A stretch of 64,000 bases of DNA from Chungangia koreensis (GCF_042651785.1 NZ_JBHSEC010000019.1:558001-622000); one strand, 5' to 3'; shown: positions 52,343 through 61,438, counted from the first letter of the stretch. The notes: generated from the sequence alone by a model not told the origin. Translations and numbers: made by a program.

Positions 52343-52344
52343 TC

Positions 52345-52414
52345 GTGTATAAATATTAATTAGTTATATTGCATAAAGATACAACATTTAATATCTTATG
52401 CATAAACATTCATG
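52345..52414 (+). promoter_or_regulatory. ARG-box-like operator array of argGH
   Basis: Three AT-rich sites resemble the B. subtilis ARG box (ATGAATAAAAATTCA): TGTATAAATATTAAT (about 52346-52360), TGCATAAAGATACA (52370-52383) and TGCATAAACATTCA (52399-52412). The last two share TGCATAAAnATnCA, 29 bases apart. TGCATAAAGATA and TATCTTATGCA (52370-52403) are also inverted to each other and could fold just before the ribosome site. ArgR at 14.3 kb is the likely ligand. Confidence 0.6.
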
Positions 52415-52425
52415 GAGGTATAACG

Positions 52426-53637
52426 ATGAATAAAAATAAAAAAGTGGTTTTAGCCTATTCTGGCGGTTTGGATACATCTGTAGCGATTCCTTGGTTAAAA
52501 GAGCGTGGATACGACGTAGTGGCTGTATGCTTGGATGTCGGTGAAGGAAAAGATTTGGAGTTTATAAAAAACAAAGCAATTCAAGTGGGTGCTGTCGAAA
52601 GTTATATGGTGGATGCAAAAGATGAATTTGCCGATGAATATGCGCTAATTGCCTTGCAAGGTCATACATTGTATGAAGGGAAATATCCATTGGTCTCGGC
52701 TCTTTCCCGTCCATTAATCTCTAAAAAGCTTGTTGAAATCGCCGAAAAGACAGGTGCAGATGCTGTAGCACACGGCTGTACAGGTAAAGGTAATGACCAA
52801 GTTCGTTTCGAGGTATCCATTCATGCCTTGAATCCGTCACTTGAAGTCATCGCACCAGTCCGTGAATGGAGCTGGTCACGTGAAGAAGAGATCGATTATG
52901 CAAAGAAGAACAATATTCCGATTCCGGTCAACTTAAACAGCCCCTTCTCGATTGACCAGAATTTATGGGGACGTTCCAATGAATGTGGGATCTTAGAGGA
53001 CCCTTGGGCTGCGCCTCCTGCCGATGCGTATGATCTGACGGCGGCATTGGAAAATACACCTGAGACACCTGACGTTATTGAGATTACGTTTAATTCAGGC
53101 GTACCAGTAGCACTTGACGGAGAGGAATATAAGCTTTCTGAACTCATTCTGAAGTTAAATGAAGTAGCTGGAAAACATGGAGTCGGCCGTATCGATCACG
53201 TTGAAAACAGGCTTGTCGGCATTAAATCTCGCGAAGTTTATGAGTGCCCTGGTGCTATCACGTTGTTAACTGCACATAAGGAGCTCGAAGACATAACATT
53301 AGTTAAGGAATTAGCACACTTCAAGCCGGTTGTTGAAAAGAAAATGACGGAACTCATTTATGAAGGACTTTGGTTCTCACCACTTAAGCCTGCATTAGAA
53401 GCCTTCCTAAAAGAAACACAGAAATATGTGAATGGTGTAGTTCGTGTCAAACTCTTTAAAGGCCACGCTATTGTAGAAGGACGTAAATCCCCAAATAGCT
53501 TATATGATGAAAAATTGGCGACGTATACGACTGCAGATGAGTTCAATCATGCGTCAGCTGTCGGCTTCATCGAATTGTGGGGATTGCCAACTAAGGTTCA
53601 CGCAGAGGTAAACTCTTCCAAGAAGGTGAAATCATGA
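52426..53637 (+). CDS. argG: Argininosuccinate synthase
   Basis: ATP-dependent joining of citrulline and aspartate. About 403 residues with the P-loop pyrophosphatase motif VLAYSGGLDTSVAIPWL, GCTGKGNDQVRFE (citrulline/aspartate binding), SPFSIDQNLWGRSNECGILEDPW and the C-terminal oligomerisation helix. The ATG at 52426 lies after GGAGG; an upstream TTG in frame has no support. It overlaps argH by four bases. ARG-box-like sites precede it. Confidence 0.97.
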   Translation: MNKNKKVVLAYSGGLDTSVAIPWLKERGYDVVAVCLDVGEGKDLEFIKNKAIQVGAVESYMVDAKDEFADEYALIALQGHTLYEGKYPLVSALSRPLISKKLVEIAEKTGADAVAHGCTGKGNDQVRFEVSIHALNPSLEVIAPVREWSWSREEEIDYAKKNNIPIPVNLNSPFSIDQNLWGRSNECGILEDPWAAPPADAYDLTAALENTPETPDVIEITFNSGVPVALDGEEYKLSELILKLNEVAGKHGVGRIDHVENRLVGIKSREVYECPGAITLLTAHKELEDITLVKELAHFKPVVEKKMTELIYEGLWFSPLKPALEAFLKETQKYVNGVVRVKLFKGHAIVEGRKSPNSLYDEKLATYTTADEFNHASAVGFIELWGLPTKVHAEVNSSKKVKS

Positions 53638-55004
53638 GCAAGCTTTGGGGAGGGCGTTTCCAAAAATCAGCTGAGGAGTGGGTCGATGAGTTCGGTGCCT
53701 CTATCGGCTTTGATCAGGAATTGGTCATGGAAGATTTACAAGGGAGCATTGCACACGTTACGATGTTAGGCAATTGCGGTATTTTGCCTTCTGAAGATGT
53801 GGAAACAATCATTGATGGATTACAGCAGCTGAAGTTAAAAGCGGAAAGTGGAAAACTCGAATATTTGATTGAAAATGAAGATATCCATTTGAACTTGGAG
53901 AAAATGCTAATTGACCTGATCGGACCGGTAGGAGGTAAACTTCATACCGGTCGAAGCCGGAACGACCAAGTAGCGACAGATATGCACCTCTATCTAAAAG
54001 AGCAAGTGAACGAAATCTCTTTGCTGATTGCAGCATTTCAAAAAACTATTATTGAACAGGCTGAGCAGCATATCATGACAGTTGCACCTGGCTATACACA
54101 TTTGCAACGTGCTCAACCGATTTCTTTCGGACATCATCTTATGACGTATTTTTGGATGCTTCAACGTGATAAAGAGCGTTTAGCCGATTCGATGAAACGA
54201 ATCGATATTTCCCCATTAGGGGCGGGTGCCCTTGCAGGAACAACTTTCCCTATTGATCGGGAATCCTCTGCCGAACTTTTAGGGTTTACATCTGTCTATC
54301 AAAATAGTATGGATGCGGTAAGCGATCGTGATTTCATCGTCGAGTTCCTAAGTAATTCCTCTATGCTGATGATGCACTTATCCCGTTTTGCTGAGGAAAT
54401 CATCCTTTGGTCCAGTCAGGAATTTCAATTCATCGAATTGGACGATTCTTTCTCTACAGGGTCAAGCATCATGCCACAAAAAAAGAATCCGGACATGGCA
54501 GAATTGATCCGTGGCAAGACTGGCAGAGTATACGGAAATCTATTTAGTCTATTGACCACATTAAAAGGCTTGCCTCTGGCGTATAACAAAGATATGCAAG
54601 AGGATAAAGAAGGCATGTTTGATACCGTTCACACATTGAAAGGATCGTTAAAGATCTTTGAAGGGTTGATCCGTACGATGACGGTTAAAACCGAACAACT
54701 AACAAAAGCGGTAAATCAAGACTTTTCAAACGCAACTGAGTTGGCTGATTATTTGGCTGCCAAAGGAATGCCGTTCCGAGAAGCGCATGAAGTGACAGGG
54801 AAACTTGTTTTCCTCTGTATTCAACGTGGACATTATCTGGTGGATTTGCCTCTTGAGGAATTCCAAAAAAAATCGAGATTAATCGAAGAAGACGTCTTCG
54901 AAATCCTTTCTCCGGTCAAAGCGGTGGAACGTAGAAATTCCTTCGGCGGAACAGGTTTTGAACAAGTGAAAAAGCAAATTGAGCAGGGGAAAGTTCTGTT
55001 ATAA
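53634..55004 (+). CDS. argH: Argininosuccinate lyase
   Basis: Cleaves argininosuccinate to arginine and fumarate, the last step of arginine synthesis. 456 residues with the family core: HTGRSRNDQVATDMHLYL, PGYTHLQRAQPISFGHH and the fumarase/lyase signature SSIMPQKKNPDMAE (catalytic Ser loop). The start overlaps argG as ATGA, so translation is coupled. A perfect terminator follows. The length is normal. Confidence 0.97.
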   Translation: MSKLWGGRFQKSAEEWVDEFGASIGFDQELVMEDLQGSIAHVTMLGNCGILPSEDVETIIDGLQQLKLKAESGKLEYLIENEDIHLNLEKMLIDLIGPVGGKLHTGRSRNDQVATDMHLYLKEQVNEISLLIAAFQKTIIEQAEQHIMTVAPGYTHLQRAQPISFGHHLMTYFWMLQRDKERLADSMKRIDISPLGAGALAGTTFPIDRESSAELLGFTSVYQNSMDAVSDRDFIVEFLSNSSMLMMHLSRFAEEIILWSSQEFQFIELDDSFSTGSSIMPQKKNPDMAELIRGKTGRVYGNLFSLLTTLKGLPLAYNKDMQEDKEGMFDTVHTLKGSLKIFEGLIRTMTVKTEQLTKAVNQDFSNATELADYLAAKGMPFREAHEVTGKLVFLCIQRGHYLVDLPLEEFQKKSRLIEEDVFEILSPVKAVERRNSFGGTGFEQVKKQIEQGKVLL

Positions 55005-55011
55005 AAAAGTA

Positions 55012-55038
55012 GCGTGTGGTTGCACACGCTCTTTTTTG
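55012..55038 (+). terminator. argGH terminator
   Basis: Perfect stem AGCGTGTG/CACACGCT, loop GTTG (partly paired), then CTTTTTT. Confidence 0.92.
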
Positions 55039-55132
55039 GTCTTGTAATAGGAAATTTACACTATCTTCATATGCCCTTCATATAGGTCCTATATACTACC
55101 TTCATAGACAGAAAAATAGAAAGGTTCTACTT

Positions 55133-55996
55133 ATGAGACCTACTACCTTCAAACATGTACAAAACATGTTCAAGCATTTCATTAGAGAACAAAAGAGAAG
55201 TATTCAAAATACAACAAAACATATTGCATTAGATTGGATGATTGAAAAGGAAGCCCTCGATACATTTTTCCAACCGATCATCTCCCTTTCGAGTGGGATG
55301 AATTTAGGATATGAAATCTTGAATCGCCCTCCTCAGGACAGTGTATTTCAATCTACAGAAGCATTCTATGATTTCGTAGGTCAAACAGAAATGCACGGAC
55401 GATTTGAACAGTATTGCATCCATCTCTCAACGAAGAGGTTCAGTCAGTTTTCGCAAGAACTGCCAAATGGCTTTGATACGCTTTTATTTTTGAATATCGC
55501 TCCTCAAGCCCTCGTACAATTGGAGAACAACCTGAAAGATTTTGAACAATTGCTTTCCTACCATGGACTTCTTCCGAGTCAAGTGATCTTTGAAATGACC
55601 GAAAAGCAGGAGTGTCCAGATTACTCTGTTATGGAAAAACCGTTGATTACATATCGAAAAGCGGGTTTCCGATTCGCAGTAGATGATGTTGGTTCTGGTT
55701 ACAACAGCTTGAAGACCATCACGGTGATCAAACCGGATTTCATCAAACTCGACAAGTCTCTGATTCGATATATTGACCAGAATTTAGATCAACAGAATAT
55801 GATTCGTCTATTAGTTAACTTTTCACAGGCATCGGGCTCCAAACTTGTGGCAGAAGGGATTGAACGTCCAGAAGAGATTGAATACCTAACCGCTGCAGGT
55901 ATACATTATGGACAAGGTTATTTAATCGGCAGACCCGCTCCCTTATTGAGCGAGGGGGCTCTCCCGATATGTTATTCAATGGGAAATCAGACATAA
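55133..55996 (+). CDS. EAL-domain cyclic-di-GMP phosphodiesterase
   Basis: 287 residues, essentially one EAL domain after a basic N-terminus of about 40 residues. Landmarks: FFQPIISLSSGMNLGYEILNRP (EAL variant E-I-L, about 60), the asparagine/glutamate metal residues in FEMTEKQ, FAVDDVGSGYNS (DDFGTG-type loop), DFIKLDKSLI (catalytic Lys) and VAEGIER (Glu). All key catalytic positions I can identify are kept, so hydrolysis of c-di-GMP is likely. No membrane segment. AAGG precedes the ATG. Forty bases before the GGDEF gene, likely one operon. Confidence 0.88.
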   Translation: MRPTTFKHVQNMFKHFIREQKRSIQNTTKHIALDWMIEKEALDTFFQPIISLSSGMNLGYEILNRPPQDSVFQSTEAFYDFVGQTEMHGRFEQYCIHLSTKRFSQFSQELPNGFDTLLFLNIAPQALVQLENNLKDFEQLLSYHGLLPSQVIFEMTEKQECPDYSVMEKPLITYRKAGFRFAVDDVGSGYNSLKTITVIKPDFIKLDKSLIRYIDQNLDQQNMIRLLVNFSQASGSKLVAEGIERPEEIEYLTAAGIHYGQGYLIGRPAPLLSEGALPICYSMGNQT

Positions 55997-56035
55997 AACG
56001 ATGAATAAAAGTATAGAACAAAAGGGGTGTTTTAA

Positions 56036-56995
56036 GTGATTGCTTATATAGGGGATATCGCAAAGAAAATACCGGAAATCCCACTTGGAACAGCATGTGA
56101 ATTAGCGGAAGAATTATTTACTGCTGAGCCGGGAATCCAAGGCATCGCTATCATGGACGACTCCGTTCCGGTTGCACTCATGACCCGTATGAATTTCTAT
56201 CAAAAGATGGGGACCCGCTATGGCTATAACTTATACATGAAACGGCCCATTGAACTCCTTGCGAATAATAAACCCTTGATTGTAGATTTTTTTATGTCAG
56301 TTACTGAAGTTAGTAAACTTGCAATGGAGAGGCCAGAAGAAGAACTATACGATTATATATTAGTGAACAAAGACCATCGCTTATTTGGAGCTGTCAGTAT
56401 TAAGGATCTCTTAATGAAAGTCGCGGATATTCAAGCTGAATTAGCAAGTTATTTAAATCCTTTAACAAGACTGCCTGGCAATAATATTATCCAGGAACAA
56501 TTATACAGCGCCTTTGAATCCAAAGAGCCATTTAGTGTACTCTATATCGATTTGGATCGCTTTAAAGCTTACAATGATACATACGGTTTTAAAAAAGGGG
56601 ACGAGTTATTACAGGCTACTGCATCAATTCTAAACGACCATATGGATCAAAACGAAACCTTCTTGGGCCATATCGGTGGAGATGATTATATTGTCATCCT
56701 CAAAAGTTATGACTACGAAGAATATTGCCGCAAAGTGATTTCATCTTTCGAGGAGAGGGTTAAAAGTTTTTATACCGAGGAGCATTTACAACAAAAATTT
56801 GTATCCACAGAAAACCGATCTGGATCGTTGGAAGAATTCCCCCTCGTCTCAATTTCCATTGCTGTCGTTACTAACAGAGAATCCCGTTTTGAGGATGTAG
56901 AAGAAATTATCGTTGAGGCTGCAAGAGTGAAGAAACTTTGTAAGTCAATAGTAAAAAGCTGTTACCATTCCAACGAACCACAGCTGCAATTATAA
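56036..56995 (+). CDS. CBS/GGDEF-like protein with degenerate active-site motif
   Basis: 319 residues. The N-terminal 135 residues resemble a CBS-type sensory module (IQGIAIMDDSVPVALMTRMNFYQKM; LVNKDHRLFGAVSIKDLLMKVADIQ). A GGDEF domain follows (about 140-300; LTRLPGNNIIQEQL; FSVLYIDLDRFKAYNDTYGFKKGDELL; signature HIGGDDYIVIL). The signature is GGDDY rather than GG(D/E)EF and no RxxD inhibitory site is present five residues before it, so cyclase activity is doubtful and a GTP-binding sensory role is possible. The GTG start follows AAAGGGG. It is probably co-transcribed with the EAL gene. Confidence 0.85.
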   Translation: MIAYIGDIAKKIPEIPLGTACELAEELFTAEPGIQGIAIMDDSVPVALMTRMNFYQKMGTRYGYNLYMKRPIELLANNKPLIVDFFMSVTEVSKLAMERPEEELYDYILVNKDHRLFGAVSIKDLLMKVADIQAELASYLNPLTRLPGNNIIQEQLYSAFESKEPFSVLYIDLDRFKAYNDTYGFKKGDELLQATASILNDHMDQNETFLGHIGGDDYIVILKSYDYEEYCRKVISSFEERVKSFYTEEHLQQKFVSTENRSGSLEEFPLVSISIAVVTNRESRFEDVEEIIVEAARVKKLCKSIVKSCYHSNEPQLQL

Positions 56996-57039
56996 TCTGA
57001 ATATCTTTTTACGACCGCTATCACGTTTTTTAAGAGCTG

Positions 57040-57047
57040 CATACACT
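57040..57047 (+). promoter_or_regulatory. Sigma-E -10 element upstream of asnO
   Basis: CATACACT is a perfect sigma-E -10. The region 14 bases upstream (TATCACG, 57019-57025) is a weak -35. The start lies about 39 bases downstream. B. subtilis asnO is sporulation-expressed (established knowledge), which agrees. Confidence 0.6.
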
Positions 57048-57085
57048 AAAAAATGTTCATAGCCAACGGAAAGGGATGATCAGCA

Positions 57086-58930
57086 ATGTGCGGTATTACC
57101 GGCTGGGTTAATTTCCGGCGCAATCTGCGTCCGGAAAGAAAAATGGTGGAGAAAATGATGGCTACACTGTCGAAGCGGGGACCAGACGAAGGGAATGTGT
57201 GGCTCGATTCTCACATCGCATTTGGTCATCGGAGGCTGGCAGTTGTCGATCTCGAGGGTGGAAAACAGCCGATGACCAGAGAGAAAGAAGGAACTGGTTA
57301 TACGATTTGTTATAATGGCGAGCTCTACAATACAGAAGATATTCGTAAAACACTTTTGCAAAGGGGTTATATATTTTCTGGACATTCTGATACTGAAGTG
57401 CTCTTAACTGCCTATATCGAATGGGGAGAGAGTTGCCTCGAACATCTGAATGGTATATTTGCCTTCGCAGTTTGGGATGAACAAAAAGAAAAATTGTTCA
57501 TCGGCCGCGACCGCCTTGGAGTGAAGCCGCTATTTTTTGCGGAACCGAATGGAGGGCTATTATTTGCCTCGGAACAAAAAGCGATTCTGGTCCATCCTGA
57601 CATGAAGGCGGAAATCGATCGTGAAGGATTGTCAGAACTCTTTGGACTTGGTCCATCGAGAACACCGGGAAATGGTGTTTTTAAAGGAATAAAGGAGTTA
57701 AGACCTGCACATGCTCTTACCTTTACCAAAGATGGTCTGAAAGTTTGGCGTTATTGGAATGTAACGAGTAAGCAACATACTGATTCATTTGAGGAAACAG
57801 CTGATCATGTCCGTTTTCTTTTTACAGATGCAGTAAAAAGACAACTCGTCTCTGATGTACCCCTTTCGACGTTTTTGTCAGGTGGCCTTGATTCCAGTGC
57901 CATTACCGCAATTGCCGCAGCTAGTTATGCTGGGGAAGGAAAACGGCTTCATACGTATTCAATAGACTATGAAGGAAATGAACAACACTTTAAAAAAAGT
58001 TTCTTTCAGCCAGATTCGGATGAGATGTTCATTCAAAAGATGACCGATACGTACAGTACTATTCATCATAAATGCGTAATTCCACAAAAGTCACTGGTTG
58101 ATCGGTTAACGGATGCTGTACATTTTAGGGATCTTCCGGGAATGGCAGATATTGATTCGTCATTATTATGGTTTTGTGAAGAGATCAAAAATGATTTTAC
58201 AGTCAGTTTGTCCGGTGAATGTGCAGATGAGATCTTTGGGGGCTACCCTTGGTTTCACAGAAAAGAGGACTTGGAACGAGAAGGATTCCCGTGGATGCGT
58301 TCAACCGGTCTTAGACAAGAGCTACTAAAAGAGCAATGGCAGAAGAAACTTTCTTTAGAATCATACGTAAATGACCGTTACAGAGAAACGATTGCCGAAG
58401 TACCGATTTTAGAAGGGGAAAGTTCGATTGAGGCCAGGCGGAGAGAACTATTCTACTTAAATATGCTGTGGTTTATGAGTACTTTATTAGAGCGTAAAGA
58501 CCGCATGAGTATGGGAGCAAGCCTTGAAGTAAGGGTTCCATTTGCAGATCATCGTCTCGTTGAATATGCCTGGAATATTCCATGGGATATGAAAATGCAT
58601 GAAGGAAGAGAAAAGGGCTTACTTCGGAAATCTTTAGAGGGGCTACTTCCTAATGAGGTCTTATATCGTAAAAAGAGTCCTTATCCAAAAACCCATCACC
58701 CTGTTTATCTTGAAGAAGTCAGTACATTGCTGAAGAGCTTCACAGCTGACAAGAACAGCGCGCTGCACGAGTTTTTTGATTGCGATCAATTGAATGGCTT
58801 GATTGAATCAGGTGGAGCTTCTTTCCAGACCCCTTGGTTCGGCCAATTGATGACGGGTCCACAGTTATTAGCGCACATCGCCCAAATTCATATATGGTTC
58901 CATGATTATAATATACAGTTAACTGACTAA
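57086..58930 (+). CDS. asnO: Asparagine synthetase, AsnO type (glutamine-hydrolysing)
   Basis: 614 residues, the same length as B. subtilis AsnO. The N-terminal glutaminase domain starts MCGITGW with nucleophile Cys2, and has KRGPDEG, FGHRRLAVVD and YNGELYN. The C-terminal synthetase domain carries the ATP pyrophosphatase loop FLSGGLDSSAI (about 262-272), SGECADEIFGGYPW and RVPFADHRLVEYAW. A good ribosome site (AAAGGGATGATC) precedes the ATG. It is monocistronic with its own terminator and an upstream sigma-E-like -10, in keeping with a mother-cell role in sporulation. Confidence 0.94.
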   Translation: MCGITGWVNFRRNLRPERKMVEKMMATLSKRGPDEGNVWLDSHIAFGHRRLAVVDLEGGKQPMTREKEGTGYTICYNGELYNTEDIRKTLLQRGYIFSGHSDTEVLLTAYIEWGESCLEHLNGIFAFAVWDEQKEKLFIGRDRLGVKPLFFAEPNGGLLFASEQKAILVHPDMKAEIDREGLSELFGLGPSRTPGNGVFKGIKELRPAHALTFTKDGLKVWRYWNVTSKQHTDSFEETADHVRFLFTDAVKRQLVSDVPLSTFLSGGLDSSAITAIAAASYAGEGKRLHTYSIDYEGNEQHFKKSFFQPDSDEMFIQKMTDTYSTIHHKCVIPQKSLVDRLTDAVHFRDLPGMADIDSSLLWFCEEIKNDFTVSLSGECADEIFGGYPWFHRKEDLEREGFPWMRSTGLRQELLKEQWQKKLSLESYVNDRYRETIAEVPILEGESSIEARRRELFYLNMLWFMSTLLERKDRMSMGASLEVRVPFADHRLVEYAWNIPWDMKMHEGREKGLLRKSLEGLLPNEVLYRKKSPYPKTHHPVYLEEVSTLLKSFTADKNSALHEFFDCDQLNGLIESGGASFQTPWFGQLMTGPQLLAHIAQIHIWFHDYNIQLTD

Positions 58931-58957
58931 GCTTCGGCCAATGCCGAAGTCTTTTTA
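58930..58957 (+). terminator. asnO terminator
   Basis: GCTTCGGC/GCCGAAGT stem, CAAT loop region, T5 tail. Confidence 0.88.
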
Positions 58958-59065
58958 ATTATATGCTTCCTTCCCATCTTAGTTTTTCACTGGATATAAA
59001 TTTTCTTCAAACCATGTTAAACTATTGTCAGAAAGTTCAATCGTAGAGTCATAGGGGGAAGTTGA

Positions 59066-59878
59066 ATGGAGAAATTGGCAAATGAAATCGAGGAAATCCT
59101 TTCGTTATCCGATGGAACATGGGGTGTTGTAGTAGCGGATCTCGATCGGAATGAGCGGTGGGAATGGAATGGGGACGAACTATTCTACGCAGCCAGTGTG
59201 ATTAAAGTGCCAATTATGGCTGCGGTATTTCAAGCTGAATGGGAAGGAAAACTATCGCTTGATGAATTCATATCGTTGAATGAAGAGGATTACGTCGGTG
59301 GTTCCGGCGTCATTCAACACCTCACGCCAGGCACTAATCTGAGTATTCGTGACATCGTCCTTTTAATGATCATCCAAAGTGATAACACTGCGACGAATAT
59401 GATGATCGACCAGGTAGGTGTCGAGAAAATACAAGATATGATGAAAACGGTAGGGATGGAAAGAAGTACATTCTACAACAAACTAATGATCAGCGCAGAA
59501 GGCAGAAGGCACTTCAATATGCTGAACGCGAACGATGTAGCGAATTTACTTATTGGAATTGCGAACAGTGAGGTAGTTTCTCGTGAAGCTTCCAGGGAAA
59601 TGATTGAAATCTTGAAGAAGCAGCAAATTCGTGACTGCTTGCCGGAAAAATTCCCATCTCCTTATTCAGATACTTATGATGATCACGTTTCGTGGGAATT
59701 TGCGAATAAAACCGGTTGGGTTCCTGGACTTCGTCATGATGCAGGAGTTCTTTACACAAATGGTCGGAGAGTCGTCGTTTCCGCGTTTTCAAAAGATGAA
59801 GATGATCTCAAATCGAAGCGCATGTTAGCGGAAATTGGGGAAGCTGTATACCGGTGGATGCATGATGTCGAAAGTTAA
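59066..59878 (+). CDS. Cytoplasmic class-A beta-lactamase-fold serine hydrolase
   Basis: 270 residues of the serine beta-lactamase/DD-peptidase fold. SxxK is ASVIKVPI (Ser44, Lys47), SxN is IQSDNTATN (about 104), and KTG is NKTGWVPG (about 214). The Glu166 of true class A beta-lactamases is not evident. There is no signal peptide, so the protein should remain in the cytosol, unlike penicillinases. Peptidase or esterase activity is more likely than antibiotic resistance. AGGGGG precedes the ATG. The next gene overlaps its end. Confidence 0.83.
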   Translation: MEKLANEIEEILSLSDGTWGVVVADLDRNERWEWNGDELFYAASVIKVPIMAAVFQAEWEGKLSLDEFISLNEEDYVGGSGVIQHLTPGTNLSIRDIVLLMIIQSDNTATNMMIDQVGVEKIQDMMKTVGMERSTFYNKLMISAEGRRHFNMLNANDVANLLIGIANSEVVSREASREMIEILKKQQIRDCLPEKFPSPYSDTYDDHVSWEFANKTGWVPGLRHDAGVLYTNGRRVVVSAFSKDEDDLKSKRMLAEIGEAVYRWMHDVES

Positions 59879-60209
59879 ATGGGCCATTCTAATCGGTTTC
59901 ACAGTAGCATTATTGCTTTTCGGTTCAACACTATATAGTCAATATAAGCCGGATCCATCACTGTATGGCTTTCCTGTTCCAAATCTTGCCGTACTGACGA
60001 AGGAGCATAACACTGGGAAAAACTTTGAATGGTCGCGTGCTTCTGAAGAAAATGGCATTCCTTTCGATTATGAAATGTCTCTTAAACTGCGAGGCTGGAA
60101 AAAAGGAGAAAGGGAAGGTGCTGCAGTCGTTTACACGAAAGACCAGCAAGTCATAACATTGATATCCCAAACAGATATACTGAATGTATTAAAAACACCG
60201 CTTCGTTAA
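59862..60209 (+). CDS. Small membrane-anchored protein of unknown function
   Basis: About 115 residues. It begins MMSKVKWAILIGFTVALLLFG, a single N-terminal transmembrane helix or uncleaved signal (no lipobox), then a soluble domain of about 85 residues (YGFPVPNLAVL, DYEMSLKLRGWKKGEREGAAVVYTKDQQVITLIS). The start at 59862 lies 17 bases inside the serine-hydrolase gene, so translation is coupled. No family recognised. Its partner being cytosolic while this one points outward makes a direct complex unlikely unless the soluble part faces inward. Confidence 0.65.
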   Translation: MMSKVKWAILIGFTVALLLFGSTLYSQYKPDPSLYGFPVPNLAVLTKEHNTGKNFEWSRASEENGIPFDYEMSLKLRGWKKGEREGAAVVYTKDQQVITLISQTDILNVLKTPLR

Positions 60210-60226
60210 ATCCGGAGCGGTGTTTA
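60192..60226. terminator. Bidirectional terminator between convergent genes
   Basis: AAACACCGCT/AGCGGTGTTT stem with a 13-base loop. It overlaps the ends of both flanking genes. Confidence 0.75.
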
Positions 60227-61438
60227 TCTGTTCACTATTGTAAATTTATCCGCCACTTCTTTAGCGAAACGATAATAAGAGGAGTGAGGGCGATCTTTCA
60301 GTTTGCCCAACGTTTCCTTAGCTAAGGTACTTGCTTCCACCTGTTTGCCTAATCCCGCTAAACAAAGAGCTTGATAACTTGTAGAAATCCACTTTATAGA
60401 CCTCACCAACGGAAAGTTGTTACATCTTATTTCTGCATTTTTAGGAACTTGCTGAAATAGTTCCCAAGCTTCGTTATACTCATCCATCTTCACTAACGCC
60501 CGTGCTTTCAGATCGTAAGCCAATTCTATATAACTTCTCTTCTGTTCAGGCGATAGGGGACTATCCAACAGTATATATTTAACATACTCATCAGCCAACT
60601 CAACGGCAATCTCGTCATTACTCTCGTAATACTCCTCCAGATGGATAAAAAAGATGCCATGTTTCGCAAGAAGTGATTCATTTTGAAGCGTTTGTACAAA
60701 TGTATTTGCTGTATTAACGATTGATCTGGCTGACTCATGATCACCGATTTCATAGTGAAGAAGAGCTTTCATTTGTAGCAACTCATAGTATTCCCCAAGT
60801 TCCAAAGACTGACGTGCCATTTGGATGGTCCTATCAAGCATATCCACCGCTTTTACTACATCCCCGACTGCTTCTTGCGCAATCGCCCACAGCATAAAAC
60901 AGCGAATTATTGTGCTTGCTTGTTGACAGTTTGAGCAATCCTCAAGAATTTTCAGTGCCTCTTCAGCTGTACCGTTTTCTAATTGGTTTACCGCTATTTT
61001 TAACTTGACAGATACTGCTTGGTCAACCATCCCATTCTTTTCATATATCTTAATCGCCCGAATCAATGCCCACTCTTCGTATTGGTCACTCGCTTCCGTG
61101 AAGAGTTCATGTAGAATGGCCGCTTCCACGGTATCGTCCAATTGTTTAAGAATAGGGGATATCAGTAGAAGAACTTCATCACGCGAGTGATTTTCTATAA
61201 ATGATTTTGCTTCAATAATGATTTGTTGAAGCTCGCTCTTCGTATAATTTCCAAGGAGGTCTGACACTGTCACGTTTAGTTTATCGGCTAAATATTGGAG
61301 GCGTTCTATTGAAGGCTGCGTTTTTCCGTTCTCTATTAAACTAATCATGCCGCGAGAAATCTGTTCTCCAGCTAAATCGGAAATGGTCATTTTTTTCGCT
61401 TTCCGTATACGTTTGATGTTCTCTCCGACATGTCTCAT
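60224..61438 (-). CDS. XRE-type HTH regulator with TPR-like repeats
   Basis: 404 residues. The N-terminal helix-turn-helix (about 6-62) contains NIKRIRKAKKMTISDLAGEQISRGMISLIENGKTQPSIERLQYLADKLNVTVSDLL. The remainder (about 75-400) is all helical, with tetratricopeptide-like repeats (for example AIKIYEKNGMVDQAVSVKLKIAVNQLENGTAEEALKIL and YDLKARALVKMDEYNEAWELFQQVP). This is the layout of RRNPP-type regulators (PlcR, PrgX, Rgg) that bind signalling peptides, so peptide or protein control is possible. AAGAGGTG precedes the ATG. Two 0A boxes lie upstream. Confidence 0.85.
   Translation of the reverse strand: MRHVGENIKRIRKAKKMTISDLAGEQISRGMISLIENGKTQPSIERLQYLADKLNVTVSDLLGNYTKSELQQIIIEAKSFIENHSRDEVLLLISPILKQLDDTVEAAILHELFTEASDQYEEWALIRAIKIYEKNGMVDQAVSVKLKIAVNQLENGTAEEALKILEDCSNCQQASTIIRCFMLWAIAQEAVGDVVKAVDMLDRTIQMARQSLELGEYYELLQMKALLHYEIGDHESARSIVNTANTFVQTLQNESLLAKHGIFFIHLEEYYESNDEIAVELADEYVKYILLDSPLSPEQKRSYIELAYDLKARALVKMDEYNEAWELFQQVPKNAEIRCNNFPLVRSIKWISTSYQALCLAGLGKQVEASTLAKETLGKLKDRPHSSYYRFAKEVADKFTIVNR

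Noticed and set aside
52595..52601. TGTCGAA inside argG, and similar cores inside asnO and the serine hydrolase gene
   Set aside because: These lie within coding sequence with no promoter nearby and are expected by chance for a 7-mer.
59066..59878. Antibiotic-resistance beta-lactamase
   Set aside because: No signal peptide and no clear Glu166 omega-loop residue; housekeeping serine hydrolase is more likely.
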